Of a stretch of DNA of 64,000 bases, positions 19,980 through 31,786 are shown piece after piece. A program made the translations under genes and the position numbers. How positions within the stretch are numbered: position 1 is the stretch's first letter; every line of letters begins with the position of its first letter. The notes beneath the pieces are model-generated. The model did not search any database, was not told where the DNA came from, and saw nothing but the letters and a program-made list of their open reading frames with translations. The stretch comes from Dryocosmus kuriphilus (lineage: Eukaryota > Arthropoda > Insecta > Hymenoptera > Cynipidae), in NCBI GenBank assembly GCA_038277395.1, contig CM076197.1, forward strand, positions 86,441,050-86,505,049. The letters are read 5' to 3'.

Positions 19980-22900
19980 TTTAGTTTTGAATTTTTGTTC
20001 TTGTTAAATTCAAGTTTTTCAAATTTAAATTGTTTTAGATTCCAGAGCAACTATTTTATAAGTTTCTTTAAACTCGAAAAATTCCAATTACCGATACTCA
20101 AAACTCCATATTCGTTCAAATAGTTTATGTAGAATCAAAGAAAATTGCCACATTTTGAAACGTATCAAATTTTAAAGAGAATTCTAAGTACAATTTAGAA
20201 AAAATAGCTTGATCCGTAATTGTTCATTTAACTTAGCTATTTGAGACTTTGTATTTTTTATTTCGTTTTAGAAAAAAACCATAGTTTGTATTTAATTCTT
20301 CATCACTGATAACTTATTTTTTTCTTTAAAATATTTTCCATAATTTTATTTGGGTAGTTTCTATTTAAACATAGCTAAATTTGTATGAAACCATTTATTA
20401 ATTAAATAATACCACGCTATATACCTAGCTAACTTATTTCTGGGTTATCTTTTAAAAAAATTTATCCAAATAAAATCATTGTAGATAATCAGTGATGATA
20501 ACTGAATCAAAATCAGGATTTTTTCTAAAACGAAACATAATTTTAAATATTTAATTTTTAAAAATGTTGCAAGTTCAACTATTTTTTTATCAATCGTGTT
20601 TTGATTTCTCTTAAAAAATTTGTTCTATTTAACAATGTCCCTCAATTTTATATACTATTTCAAGGACTTGAGGCTCGATAGCTATTGAACAATCCTTAAA
20701 TTCTTTAAAAATATTACATTTTTTTTTCAAAAATTTAACCCTTTGTTTGATTATTTTCTAAGTCATAATGATTCATAATCACTAATTTTCAAAAAAAGTA
20801 AACATTAAATTCCATTTCCCTTCAGTTTCATCATTCTCTTTTTAATCTCAAAATTTAGTTTTGTGGTTTTACAAAGTGAATTATTTTTAAAGTCTTTCAT
20901 TAAAATATGTTTACTCTAATTTGTATTTGCATTTGGAATTCTCTCTACCCTCGCTTTCCAAATTATTAACATTTAAAATTTTGAAAATTATTTGAAGTTT
21001 TTTAACTTTCCATATAAGAATATAAATATGAAAATAAGTAGGAATTAAAGCACTTATTGTTCATGTCTTTGTTATTTTTAATTTTGATTGACATATCCTC
21101 ATTTAAAAAAATATATTCTCCTTTTTATTCATGTATTTCTTGTTATGAATAATAATCAAGAGCGAAGTTCTATTTTATTTAAGTGTCTCTAAATATCTCA
21201 TACAGAACATTTATCTTGATTTGTTTTTATTTAAAATTTTAAATAATAAGTCTTACGTGAGAATAGAGGCAAAATAAATTCATTTTTGCTTACCCAATAT
21301 GCCCTTGTTGGTCCTCCAGATGAATTTCCTGCCTCATAAATTTGTTCTGAGCCAGGAACCCAGAAAATCGACGAATTTGCTTGAGTAGCTTCAAACTGTT
21401 GATACATAGTTTTAGTGCCGGATATAATATTTGCTAATTTGTAATTTTTCGCGTTTTTATACCGGTTTCAAAGGCTAAATAATTGAATAATTGAATCGTA
21501 AAATGTCTGATATTTAATCTGTTCTAGACTTTTCAATTCTCATTTCTTCAGTAATACAATTATAAAAGCCACTGCTTTAAAGGAGAACTATTGAGCCAAC
21601 AATTTGTGAAGTTTCTAGGGCGTCAATTACTCAAAGTTACCCCTTATTATGTTCACTTCAACTGCTCCGAAAGCTGTGAAGTAATAATAAACTATTTAAC
21701 AAGTCTTATGATCAAATTCTCAATCTATTCCATTTCGAAATGTGTCAGCTCTTGCAACTAGAAACTTCACTAAAATCGTGAAAATAAGTATACCTCAAAG
21801 CTAATAAGAATTTTCTTCTCTGTTTTAGGTAAGTCAAAAATATACCTTCGGTGAAGATGTGAGTAACAAAAAATTAATTTTAGCACGTTTATCAATGCGG
21901 ATTATATAAAAAAACTCTCAATTTCAAAACGTCAAAGGTCGATGGACTTCCGGAACAACTTTTAGAATTACCATCTAATAAACTTGCTCCAACTTTATCG
22001 ATCTTTCATCCTCACATTCCATCATATTTTTCCCCACTTGTTAAAATCCTATTAACACGCAATTCTTCGAGTCCGGCACCTCACCACCGAAATACCTCCG
22101 AGCCTTCTCGATCATAAATATCAAACCGATTAAAATGTTTGGATCTGACAGCAAGGATCTCAAGGATAATTCAACACAGAATCAATAAGGCGTAATTCGT
22201 GGCCAGTTCGGCAAAGAATCGTCGGGGCGTTTCCAAAGAATACAAACCCATTTTATCCATATCCAGAGGCGACGATCGTTACAAGTATTATTTTTTTTTT
22301 CACCTTTTTTTTACCTGCACATGCTAAGGGAAACAAAATCTTAACCGATCGTTAACGCAGGTATAATCACTCGACAGATTTCTTCTCCGAGCGGTAGCCC
22401 TTTCTAACTTTAAAAGAGGTGCCGCATATACGATACTCGAAACTTTTATTTATCGCACTCACGTTCCTTGCTGCCATAATGGGAGCAAAAAGGGATTAGA
22501 AAACAAGAGGAGAAAAAAAAAGAATGATAGAGAAAGGCGCGAGAAATCGTTCAGGCCGATCGATCATTTTTCAACGTCCGTGGTTGAATGAAAAGCGATT
22601 CCATCATCCTCTAGGCATGAAAAGTGTTCCGTGATCGCTTTAAAATAAGCCATTATTTGAGGTTTACGTATGGAACGCGTTCTCTTCTTTATTTCATGCT
22701 CAAGCACCTCGTGAGTTACGTATTCTCATGCGTAGTTCATGTATGTAAATTTTGTTTAAATCGATCAATAGCTTCAGATGCTGCCAGCTGCTGTTTCCAC
22801 TCCGGATTTACCTTCCGGGATTTTATTAATCTCACTTATCTTAGTCACATTTTTCCTTTATTTATTTTTAGTAGGAATTTTCTGAACAAATGTTAAATTT

Positions 22901-22994
22901 ATGCTTTTTTTTATTCTTCAGATAAAATAAATAAATAAATAATCAACTATAAGATAAATTAAATTAAATAAATAAACTAAAATAACTAATAAGA
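19980..22994. other. Long AT-rich intergenic stretch
   Basis: Very AT-rich from 19980 to 21270 with no gene. A possible exon is at 21294-21433 on the minus strand. 21890-22030 matches 14225-14345 (unclassified repeat). 22030-22650 is more GC-balanced and unique in the window, perhaps host non-coding sequence. The frame at 22624-22896 has no recognisable domain. 22920-22990 is AAATA-type low complexity. Confidence 0.45.
21294..21433 (-). CDS. Candidate internal exon, unknown protein (low confidence)
   Basis: On the minus strand a 140-bp open block lies between an AG at 21435-21434 and a good donor (TGG then GTAAGC, GT at 21293-21292). It reads 46 codons without a stop, including FWVPGSEQIYEAGNSSGG, and ends in frame at Trp. 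Composition is much less AT-rich than the flanks, and the amino-acid content looks protein-like. The acceptor lacks a pyrimidine tract. No family was recognised and no neighbouring exon was found, so it may be a remnant of a retro-copy or a host exon. Confidence 0.3.
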
Positions 22995-22996
22995 TA

Positions 22997-24328
22997 CGAG
23001 GCACGTCCAGAAAGTAAGTGTTCTGGTACACTCACAGCTGTAGGGAATACTTTTTCGACATGTTGGCAACACTGCCGCGTAGCCTGACCCCTCACCTTCA
23101 AAACGAGACCAATCCGAGGTTAGTGGGTTGAAAACTCTTGACGCAGTAGCGTCTCTCGCGAAAAATGTCGGTCATATCTCCCGCCAAGTGCAAAATTCGC
23201 GCCGTCATTCGCTACCTCGTTGCGAAGGGAAAAGCTCCAGTTGAGATTTGTAATGAGGTGAAAACTGTTTACGGTAATGGAGCTATGAATCGTACGAGTG
23301 TGTACAAGTGTTGTCGCGAATTTAAAAATGGCCGTACTTCCGTACATGACGACCAGAGGAGCGGAAGACCTTCAATTGTGACTGACAAACTTGTGGAAAA
23401 AATCGAGATTGCAGTCCGTGAGGATCGCAGATTGACGTTAGATGATCTTTCTGCGATGTTTCCGCAAATCTCCAGATCTCTGTTACACAAAACAATCACA
23501 GAAACTCTCAGATATCGGAAATTGTCTGCGAGGTGGGTCCCAAAACAGCTGACAGAACAGCACAAGTTGAATCGAATGCAGAGCTCCAAAGAATCTTTGG
23601 AGCGCTACGAACGCGAAGGCGATGATTTTCTCTACTCTATTGTTACTGGAGACGAAACTTGGGTTGCCCACTACACGCCTGAAACTAAGAGACAGTCTCA
23701 ACAATGGAGCCACACCTTGTCACCCTCCGCCAAGAAATTCAAAACCACAATTTCAGCCAAGAAAATCATAGCATCCGTGTTTTGGGACCATAAAGGCATA
23801 ATTTTGATTGAATATCTGCCTCACGGGGAGACTATCAACGCGGAAAGATACTGTGAGACGCTGAAAAAATTGAAAAGGGCGATTCAGAATAAAAGGAGGG
23901 GCATGCTGACGAAGGGAGTCCGCCTGCTGCATGACAATGCCAAACCTCACACGGCCAACGCCACGAAGCAACTCCTGGACTCTTTTGGATGGGACGTTTT
24001 GAACCACCCCCCGTATTCCCCTGACCTGGCCCCTTCAGATTTACATCTCTTCACTTCCCTGAAGGTGCCCATGGGTGGAAAAAAGTTTTCAACGGACGAG
24101 GAGGTGAAGACGGAGGTGGAGAAGTGGGCGAAAGAGCTGGCGGGGGAATTCTTCGAGGCAGGCATCAAAAAATTGATCCCGTGGCTCACCACTTGCATCG
24201 AGAAGGATGGTGACTATGTCGAAAAATAACTTACATATGTACAAGTGTAACAAACTATGTTTTTGTTTTAATAAATTTTTTTTGAAGCCTACATAAATTG
24301 AGTACACTTACTTTCTGGACGTGCCTCG
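22997..24328 (+). mobile_element. mariner family B, copy 3, complete
   Basis: A 1332-bp element flanked by TA (22995-22996 and 24329-24330). Ends are CGAGGCACGTCCAGAAAGTA and its inverted counterpart ending ACGTGCCTCG. All structural parts are present: terminal repeats, a 5' leader of ~168 bp, an uninterrupted transposase frame and a ~100-bp 3' leader. It is the best candidate for a recently active element in the window. Confidence 0.95.
23165..24229 (+). CDS. mariner transposase, uninterrupted 354-residue frame
   Basis: Cut-and-paste transposase of the Tc1/mariner superfamily. The N-terminal paired-like HTH region covers roughly residues 1-110 (MSVISPAKC; LTLDDLSAMFPQISRSLLH). The linker motif RWVPKQL corresponds to the mariner WVPHEL. 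The catalytic Asp residues are in TGDETW, LLHDNAKPHTA and PPYSPDLAPSD, giving DD34D. The start ATG is shared with the other two family B copies. Comparison with them shows likely damaging changes here: Trp to Cys at residue 49 (YKCCREF versus YKWCREF), Gly to Arg in ETLRYRKL, and Glu to Lys in SLLHKT. It may therefore be open but inactive. It would act in the nucleus on the flanking TIRs. Confidence 0.95.
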   Translation: MSVISPAKCKIRAVIRYLVAKGKAPVEICNEVKTVYGNGAMNRTSVYKCCREFKNGRTSVHDDQRSGRPSIVTDKLVEKIEIAVREDRRLTLDDLSAMFPQISRSLLHKTITETLRYRKLSARWVPKQLTEQHKLNRMQSSKESLERYEREGDDFLYSIVTGDETWVAHYTPETKRQSQQWSHTLSPSAKKFKTTISAKKIIASVFWDHKGIILIEYLPHGETINAERYCETLKKLKRAIQNKRRGMLTKGVRLLHDNAKPHTANATKQLLDSFGWDVLNHPPYSPDLAPSDLHLFTSLKVPMGGKKFSTDEEVKTEVEKWAKELAGEFFEAGIKKLIPWLTTCIEKDGDYVEK

Positions 24329-24619
24329 TATTAAATATATCCCGTTTGGATACATGGAATTGTTTCAAGCTTCTTGTTCAATCACTGACGTTAAGAATGT
24401 CTTGGCTCGGTTATACCCGGATGGGGGCCGTCGTACTAGATGGAAGAATCTTTTTCATCTTTTAAACTGTCTTCACACTTCAACTAATGCAGTTGTTTTT
24501 GTTTGTAACTTAATTGGTACAAACCTTTGAGCTGTAGTTGGTATATAATTAGACGCATTAAACAATTCTTTTTTTAATTCTTACTTTAACACAGAACTAG
24601 AAAAATTTTGGAGCAGATT

Positions 24620-26085
24620 AATAGATTCTCCAGAAATTGCTTGAACCTCAGAACTTTTTTACATATGATACATTGGCCTAAAACTTTCAGAGAAGCAAAA
24701 GGAGACAATAAACTATGTTTGTATAAACCATTTAAGTATAAATAATGTAAAAATATTTTTAATAAGTAAATACATTCCCAGGAATACCGACCTCTTGCTG
24801 TAGAATTCTGTACTCAATTTGCATTTTCCCAATAGCGTCGTATTGAGGTAAACGACTCCACTGTCGAAAAAAATTATCAAGCATCGTTAGCAAAAATTAT
24901 ACACAATAATTTGTGTACGTATAGTGCAAATAACCAAAGTAATATGTAAATTCGTGGTGTCAGTGAACCCGAGGCGTGTCGCACGCTGTCGCTCTACCAT
25001 TGTAGGAGCGATGTTGATTGGAACTTTAATTATACAGGCCTTTGGTAATGCAGATTGATTAGGCCAACAAATTTTTCAACCCGAAACGAGACATTACGTA
25101 CCCGAAGGATTTTGATGCGCTGAATTCGAATCCGGGCTCAGAATTTACCCTATACGTCAGGTTACCGAGATATCCTAACCTAAAATTGTGAAAAACGAGA
25201 TTTTTTACTATATTCGGGGCTATATGACATCGCAAATAATTTTTATTTCCAAAAACGAGTTACATCATTTCAAATAAGCACTCTTACCCTTCAAAACCCT
25301 TTTTCCAAATTTTAAATATCTTTTTTTTTTCACCGAGATATCGATGATTGAAGTTAAGTATTTTAGCAATATCATTACCTCCCTACAGAAAAACTTTTTT
25401 CGAGCGCAAGAATACTGCTTTTGGTAATTTGAGGTTAGGCACTCTCGAAAATTTGAGGTTCTAGAGTAGTTTTAACATTGAATTCGGACTCAGTGACTCC
25501 AAAAACAGAAATTTACTATATCTGATTATTTGGAAAATTGGCTGTATTTTTAAGGCTGTAATGATATTGCTAAAATACTTAACTTCAATCATCGATATCT
25601 CGATGAAAAAAAAAGATATTTATAGTTTGGAAAAAGACGTTTGAAGGGCAAGAGTGCTTCTTTGAAATGGCGTAACTCGATTTTTGAAGAAAAATTTATT
25701 CGCGATGTCACATAGCCTCGAATATATAAAAAAATCGCGTTTTTTCGCACTTTTAGGTTAGGATATCTCGGTAACCTGACGTATAGGGTAAATTCTGAGC
25801 CCGGATTCGGATTCAGTGCATCAAAATCCTTCAGGTACGTAATGTCTCGTTTCTGGGTCAGGACTTTTGTCGAATTTTCTCGACCTGTGAATTATTTTTA
25901 TAATAAACTTTTATTGTTCACAGAACTTTACGCTTTGCCACACACGATCCTTTTGCATTAATTAATATTTTCCCAAAGTCTTTCTGCTTTTTTTGAAACT
26001 TTTATTTTTAAGTATGGATGAAAAATATCGATCTTAGGACTGCCTTCGTCGTCCAGCAATCTAAGTGTTACATGCCCTTAAAGGT
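24620..26085. repeat. Unclassified interspersed repeat, copy 2, interrupted by an inverted-repeat element
   Basis: 24620-25030 matches 13425-13845, 25885-25945 matches 14125-14185, and 25950-26085 matches 14350-14480, all in direct orientation. The interval 25030-25885 differs and contains the inverted-repeat element at 25066-25868. Copy 1 carries its own inverted arm at that point, so neither is a simple empty site. Confidence 0.72.
25066..25868. repeat. ~800-bp inverted-repeat (foldback) element, ~310-bp arms
   Basis: The left arm (25066-25376) and right arm (25556-25868) are reverse complements with modest divergence. Examples are CCTATACGTCAGGTTACCGA (~25151) against TCGGTAACCTGACGTATAGG (~25770), and ATCGATGATTGAAGTTAAGT against ACTTAACTTCAATCATCGAT. 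The ~180-bp centre codes for nothing recognisable. The termini and target duplication are uncertain. Confidence 0.82.
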
Positions 26086-28005
26086 TACTTTTTCCATGCA
26101 TACAATACTAAAGAATCAAATCATCAACTTTTTACATCCTAAGATATTTACCGTCGTAGGTCTTGCCCCGGCATACGGGTCAAGACGAAAGAAATTAATA
26201 TGTATGGAAATATGATATACAATAATGTGGAACGTGATATAAAGAAAAAAATTTTCAATTCGACCTATTATTAACAGTTTATAGAGCAATGACTATTAAC
26301 CCGTCGGTCTTGTCCCGATCTACCCTATTTTAGAATAATCTGAAAAATGTCTAAGAACTTAAAAAACTAAAGAGATCTAAAACTGTCGAGAAAATTTCAA
26401 TTATTCCAAAATATGTCAAAAAAATTGTAGAGTGTTCTAAAAAGTTGCAAAACTGTTCGGATCAATCAATATTCTACAATATTCCAGAAAATATTCCGGA
26501 ATGCACAATATGAAGACATGAGACTGACAGCTGGATAAGGAATGATTTCAAGTATATGAATGAATTTTAAAATGATGAGAATGACAACTGAATAAGAACG
26601 ATTTCATTTTTTCACCCTCAAACACAGGAAATTAAAAAAAATGTTTCCTTACACCCTAAAGCATTGTAAATAATGTCCACATACTTATAGAATTTTGACT
26701 GAATTTTCTGTCATGTATTGAAAAGTCAATTTTATTTGTGGTCCGTATCCAATTTGCATTCTCATATTTTCATAAATTCTAAAATTTATGTCCGAACATT
26801 CTGCGATTTTGTAAGAAAATACACTGTTTCAAAAATTATGAGATGGAAAACTGGATAAGGACCATTTTGTTTTTGCTCCCTCCCACACAGAAAACATTTT
26901 TCTCGAATGTTTTCACATCTTCAATGTACACATGCTTCAATAATTCTATCAAAATTTTATATTTGAAAAGCTTTCGCAGAAAACTTTTTTTTTCATCCTG
27001 TAAAATTTCATATATATTCCTTAGCTAGTTGTCATTCTCGTGTCTCAAATCTCTGTTCAGCAGAGTTTGTTTAAGTTCATATATGTAGGTATACAATTTC
27101 GAGTATTGAAGAATATTTATATTTGATTTTATAGATTGTTGACTAGATTTTTGTAAGTAATTATATCTAATGTTAGTTTATTTATTATTACGCTGGAATT
27201 CGTACCCAGGACTTCATATTGCCAATAAAAGAAACTAACAAAATATAATTGCAGAATTGCGCATCCGGGCGAAGCAAAAATCACTAATTAATTGAAAAAT
27301 ATCTTTAAATTTTGACGTCTTTTCATCATCTCATTGTCAGATTTAGGAAGCGTGTAATTTTCTTCGGATCCCTGGTTTAATGTTTTACTATCCGCTATGA
27401 CGAATATTAAAAACAGTACTATAAAACTGAATGTTTTCTCCCTCTTGCACGGTCCTGTATGATGTTTTCGATCAAATAATATGTGGCCTGTTGAGAAAGT
27501 TTCCAAAGAGCCGTGAATTCGTGACTATTAGGTAAAGATAGGATCAGAAGTCAAATCTCTGGGGATGAGACATACACATTACACATAGACAGTTACGAGT
27601 AGACACAGACAAAACGACAATTGACGGTGGCTAGAATGTCCACAATGCTCACCAGGTCGCCGAGAGCAATACATAAATATAGAGAATACAGGATTATAAC
27701 GAGCAACCTCCTCTCTAGCCACCATCTGTCTCCTCTTATTTTCGTTCACCGCACCCTCTGCTCGTGCTACCAGTAGGTGGTAACCGCCCTGCCAGGAAAG
27801 ACTCGATTTCGTGGGTCTTCCTTCCTTCCTTCCTTCAAGGACCACGCGCTCAAACTTCAACACTGTGGTAGTGCGTTGATCCATTTTTTCCTTTCACACC
27901 GCCGGATAAAAGGAATATGTTTCTTGGCTATTCTTCTACTTTCAGGAAGTGTCCTGAGAAGTTGTTTCTTGATTTTCTTTTGGTATTCATTATGTTATTT
28001 TGTTA
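26086..28005. other. Intergenic stretch, no gene recognised
   Basis: AT-rich with short frames of no recognisable family. Around 26520-27040 three related blocks share a GACAACTGGATAAGRA-like phrase and acacaggaaa/acacagaaaa, suggesting a diverged tandem repeat of ~280 bp. At 27190-27215 the minus strand reads GTCCTGGGTACGAATTCC, a degenerate tRNA-like B box. 27550-27900 is GC-balanced, contains a CTTC microsatellite, and may be host sequence. Confidence 0.4.
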
Positions 28006-28802
28006 GGGGCCGTCCATAAATCTCGTGATTGTCATGAGGGGGACGGGGAATTTACAAAAACATCATGGTCGATCACATGATGGGATGAGGGGGTTTCCAA
28101 ACCAATCACGTGATAACTCGCACTGTTACATTTTTTTTTTTTTTTTTTCTAATTAGTTGCTTATAATATTAATTTTTATACACGTTGAAATTTATAACAC
28201 AAATAAATTATGAATTAGGAACCGTTAAATTAAGAAAGTAAATATAATATGTTGAATTGCTAAGCATATGCTGACGATTTCTCTGCACCTTTAACTACAA
28301 TAGGAGAAAATATGAAATCTTCGTAGATCGAAGATATATAATTTGGGTGTACTTCCGAATAGTGGTTACCTCCGATTTTGTTGAAACTACGTATACTTAT
28401 GTATTTTGATGCGCTGATTACGAATATCATAGTGAAAATTGGCGCAAATTTGAAATTTAATGACAAAAACCATGAAAACCCCATAAAATTATGGTTTTTT
28501 TTTTTTTTTTTTTTTTTTTTCCCATTTATTTCCGTAAATTATAAGAATTCCGAAAAACATTTCAAATAAAAGTTGTAGATTACGAAAAAATACATTCTTT
28601 TTGTTCAATACATTTTTTCTCTAAAACCATTTTTTACCAAGAAAAATAGGATTTTCCAAAAGAAGTTGTAAGAAGGTGGGGTACGATAAGGGGCTGGGCT
28701 TTCTTCGGCGTCCGCGCTTTCTGTATATAAGGAGAGCTGTTAACTGTGCGTCCTCATTATCTGACTTTCTTCTTATTGTTATTGCTTTTTTTTCTCATTT
28801 AG

Positions 28803-29703
28803 ATGGATCAAAAATATAATATTTTTAGTTTAAGTTTAATTCTCCAAGATCGAGAGAAAACTTTGCAATGGTTGAGGAAGTTAGAACTTATTCCAGAGGA
28901 ACGTTTCTGTGGAAAACATAAGAAGAAAATGTTACTGCAAGAATCAAGTATGACTTGCGGTCAATTCTTTTGCCAAAAAAAAGGAAAGTATCGCCATACG
29001 CATAGTGTTGCCGAAAACACCTGGTTTGAGAGGTGCCATATTTCAGCATCACCATGCATGCTGATCACGTATTGTTTTGCTCTTAATTTTAATTTTGAGC
29101 AAACTATACGTGAGAGCAGCATTATTGAGGGGCAGAAAATTTCAACAGAAACTGTCGCTGATAGATTTTCCTTTCGCAGAGAGATCTGTATGATTGCTCT
29201 TGATGAACATTTTGTAGAAGAAGGTAAAATCGGAGGTGTTGGTGAAGTTGTCGAAATCGACGAGTGCAAAATCGGACGTCCTTGGGATGATTCACAGGGG
29301 CGAAGCACAAAAATATCGTTTGGAGATCTGTCCTGATAATAAAAGAGACGAAACCACGTTGATTAATTTGATTAAAAAGCACGTTGCAGAAGGGACAGAG
29401 ATCCATACGGATTGTTGGAAAGGATATATAAACCTTGAACATTATGGCTTTGAACATAAAACCGTGAATCATTTTGAGGAATTCGTGGATCATAATACTG
29501 GAGCCCACACTCAAAATATTGAGTCCTCTTGGGGATGGATGAGGCGATCTCTTTTTTGTGGCGGTGTACGAAAGGACAATCTTGCTGATCACCTTTGTGA
29601 GTTTTTGTGGCGACGGCGCGTTAAGAAATTGGGGGTAGATGCCTTCACCCAATTGATAGCAGATATTAAAATATCTTACACTGGTAACAAGGTTTACGTG
29701 TAA
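28803..29703 (+). pseudogene. Merlin transposase, copy 2, small internal deletion
   Basis: Opens with MDQKYNIFSLSLILQDREKT and keeps the FERCHISASPCMLITYCFAL segment missing from copy 1. It continues through EIDECKIGR, the first catalytic Asp. At about 29278 roughly 40 bp is missing relative to copy 1 (the KYERGRVVEGSW part), shifting the frame; GGACGT occurs at both potential breakpoints in the copy 1 sequence. Translation resumes in a second frame with LGMIHRGEAQKYRLEICPDN, EIHTDCWKGY and NIESSW to the stop at 29701-29703. The two Merlin copies carry different lesions, so together they show the whole protein. Confidence 0.85.
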
Positions 29704-29868
29704 TCTTTTAACCTTATGACGGTACGACATCCATGTATATATAAAACAATCGGCCCTTTTCAGTGCCACCAAATATTTTATTTTGAGGGATAAATTCTAG
29801 TTACATAACATTATATAAAATTTACGATTCTTGTGTATATAAGAGAAATTTACACATATATCCAATTA

Positions 29869-31742
29869 GACGTGTGCATTTTGTCGGACCGAATTTCGAT
29901 TTTTCGATTCGATCCTTACTCCGATCGGATCGGTTTATTTCGATTCGAACTGCGCCTCGATCGAATGTCGAAAATTCGACATCCGATCCGTGCTCCTTCG
30001 GATCGGTTTACTTCGATTCGATCGGCGCCTCGATCGAATGTCGAAAATCCGACATCCGATCCGTGCTCCTTCGGATCGGTTTATTTCGATTCGATCGGCG
30101 CCTCGATCGATTGTCGAAAATCCGACATCCGATCCGTGCTCCTTCGGATCGGTTTATTTCGATTCGATCGAGGCCTCGATCGAATGTCGAAAATCCGACA
30201 TCCGATCCGTGCTCCTTCGGATCGGTTTATTTCGATTCGATCAGGGCCTCGATCGAATGTCGAAAATCCGACATCCGCTCCGTGCTCCTTCGGATCGGTT
30301 TTTTTTTTTCGATTCGATCGGTCATATATTGTTGAAATTCCAATATGTGACTGACGAAAGGAATTTTATTTTAAGTTTTTATTTATAATTAAAATTCTAA
30401 AAATTAAACCGATGCATATAGAATGCAGATTGTACATCCAGAGAAATATGAAGACAATACTGTGTAAATCTGGTGGTTAATATTACGTGACCAATATACA
30501 GTACAACAATAAACAAAAACGTCGTTTTTTTCACTTTTTCATAGGTATATGTTTTTTTTTTTTTTTTAATGGAAACCCGCTCCCGAGATAACATTTGGGA
30601 GAAAATATTGATTAACCAATTATGTACTACATATTTAAAGAAAAAGTTGAAAAATACATAAATTTAACATTTAAATATTTAAAATTAATGAATTTTCAAT
30701 TATTACAAATCTTACAAATTGTTAAAATTGAAGAATTTTTATTTTTAAATATTAAATATTGAGCTATTAAAAAAAAACGTTCAAAATTACATACCTTTAA
30801 AATGTACATATTGAAAATTAAATAATTTTTCATTCTATACTTTCAAAATCCAACAATTTTCAATTGCAACTCTTCAAAATTGTAAAAAAATTTGAATTAG
30901 AAATCTTTAAATTTAAAAATTTTTTATTTTGAAAATCTTCAATTAAAAATTATGCATAAGTTTCAGGTTTGACAATTATGTAATTTTGATGAATAATATT
31001 TTCAACATTCATTCAAAAAGTCTTTATTTTTTAGACGTACATAAATTTTTTTGAATTGCAAAAGTTATTAAATTAAAGAGAAGTTATGCTTCATAATTCT
31101 TTAATCTATTTTCACATTTTGATTTTTTATTAATTTCATCATATAAACTACCAACTTGTTTCGGTTTATTGATGGACTATGGTCACCTAATTGAACGAAA
31201 TATGTAAAAAAATAAATAACTAATTCAATTTGAGTCACATCAAATATGGGATTTTCCGTCGCAAAGGCCAATCGAATCGAAAAACCGATTCGAAGGCACG
31301 GATTGAATGTCGGATTTTTGCCATTCGATCATGCACCGATCGATTCGAAATAAACCGATCCGAAGAAGCATAGATCGGATCTCGGATTTTCGACATTCGA
31401 TCGAGGCCTTGATCGAATCGAAATAAACCAATCCGAAGGAGCACGGATCGGATGTCGGATTTTCGACATTCGATCGAGGCGCCGATCGAATCGAAGTAAA
31501 CCGATCCGAAGGAGCATGGATCGGATGTCGGATTTTCGACATTCGATCGAGGCCTCGATCGAATCGAAATAAACCGATCCGAAGGAGCACGGATCGGATG
31601 TCGGATTTTCGACATTCGATCGAGGCCCTGATCGAATCGAAATAAACCGATCCGAAGGAGCACGGATCGGATGTCACATTTTCGACATCCGACATTTCCT
31701 CAATATCGGATCGAAATCGGTTCGAATTTTTTTGCACACGTC
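29869..31742. mobile_element. TA-flanked element with inverted arms made of a 73-bp satellite
   Basis: The termini GACGTGTGCA and TGCACACGTC are flanked by TA (29867-29868 and 31743-31744). The left arm (29890-30330) has about five 73-bp units, with CCTCGATCGAATGTCG starting at 29955, 30028, 30101, 30174 and 30247. The right arm (31255-31720) carries the same units inverted. The ~900-bp AT-rich centre (30360-31240) codes for nothing recognisable. Because 73 is one more than a multiple of three, the array reads open in all three frames on both arms. The resulting 130-177-residue frames are not genes. Likely a non-autonomous TA-targeting element. Confidence 0.82.
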
Positions 31743-31786
31743 TAATATCCATGTAACTGTTTTATTTAGAATTATTTAGAAAAACA

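Noticed and set aside
29022..29110. Possible GT-AG intron in Merlin copy 2
   Set aside because: The interval encodes in-frame residues (FERCHISASPCMLITYCFAL) that look like conserved transposase sequence, so copy 1 has a deletion rather than copy 2 an intron.
29833..30388. Three overlapping 132-173-residue frames rich in DIRSVLLRIGLFRFDR
   Set aside because: They are translations of a 73-bp tandem repeat in three frames (73 = 3n+1). Nothing but the repeat supports them.
31235..31752. Matching minus-strand frames of 142-170 residues
   Set aside because: Inverted copies of the same 73-bp array; artefacts of periodicity.
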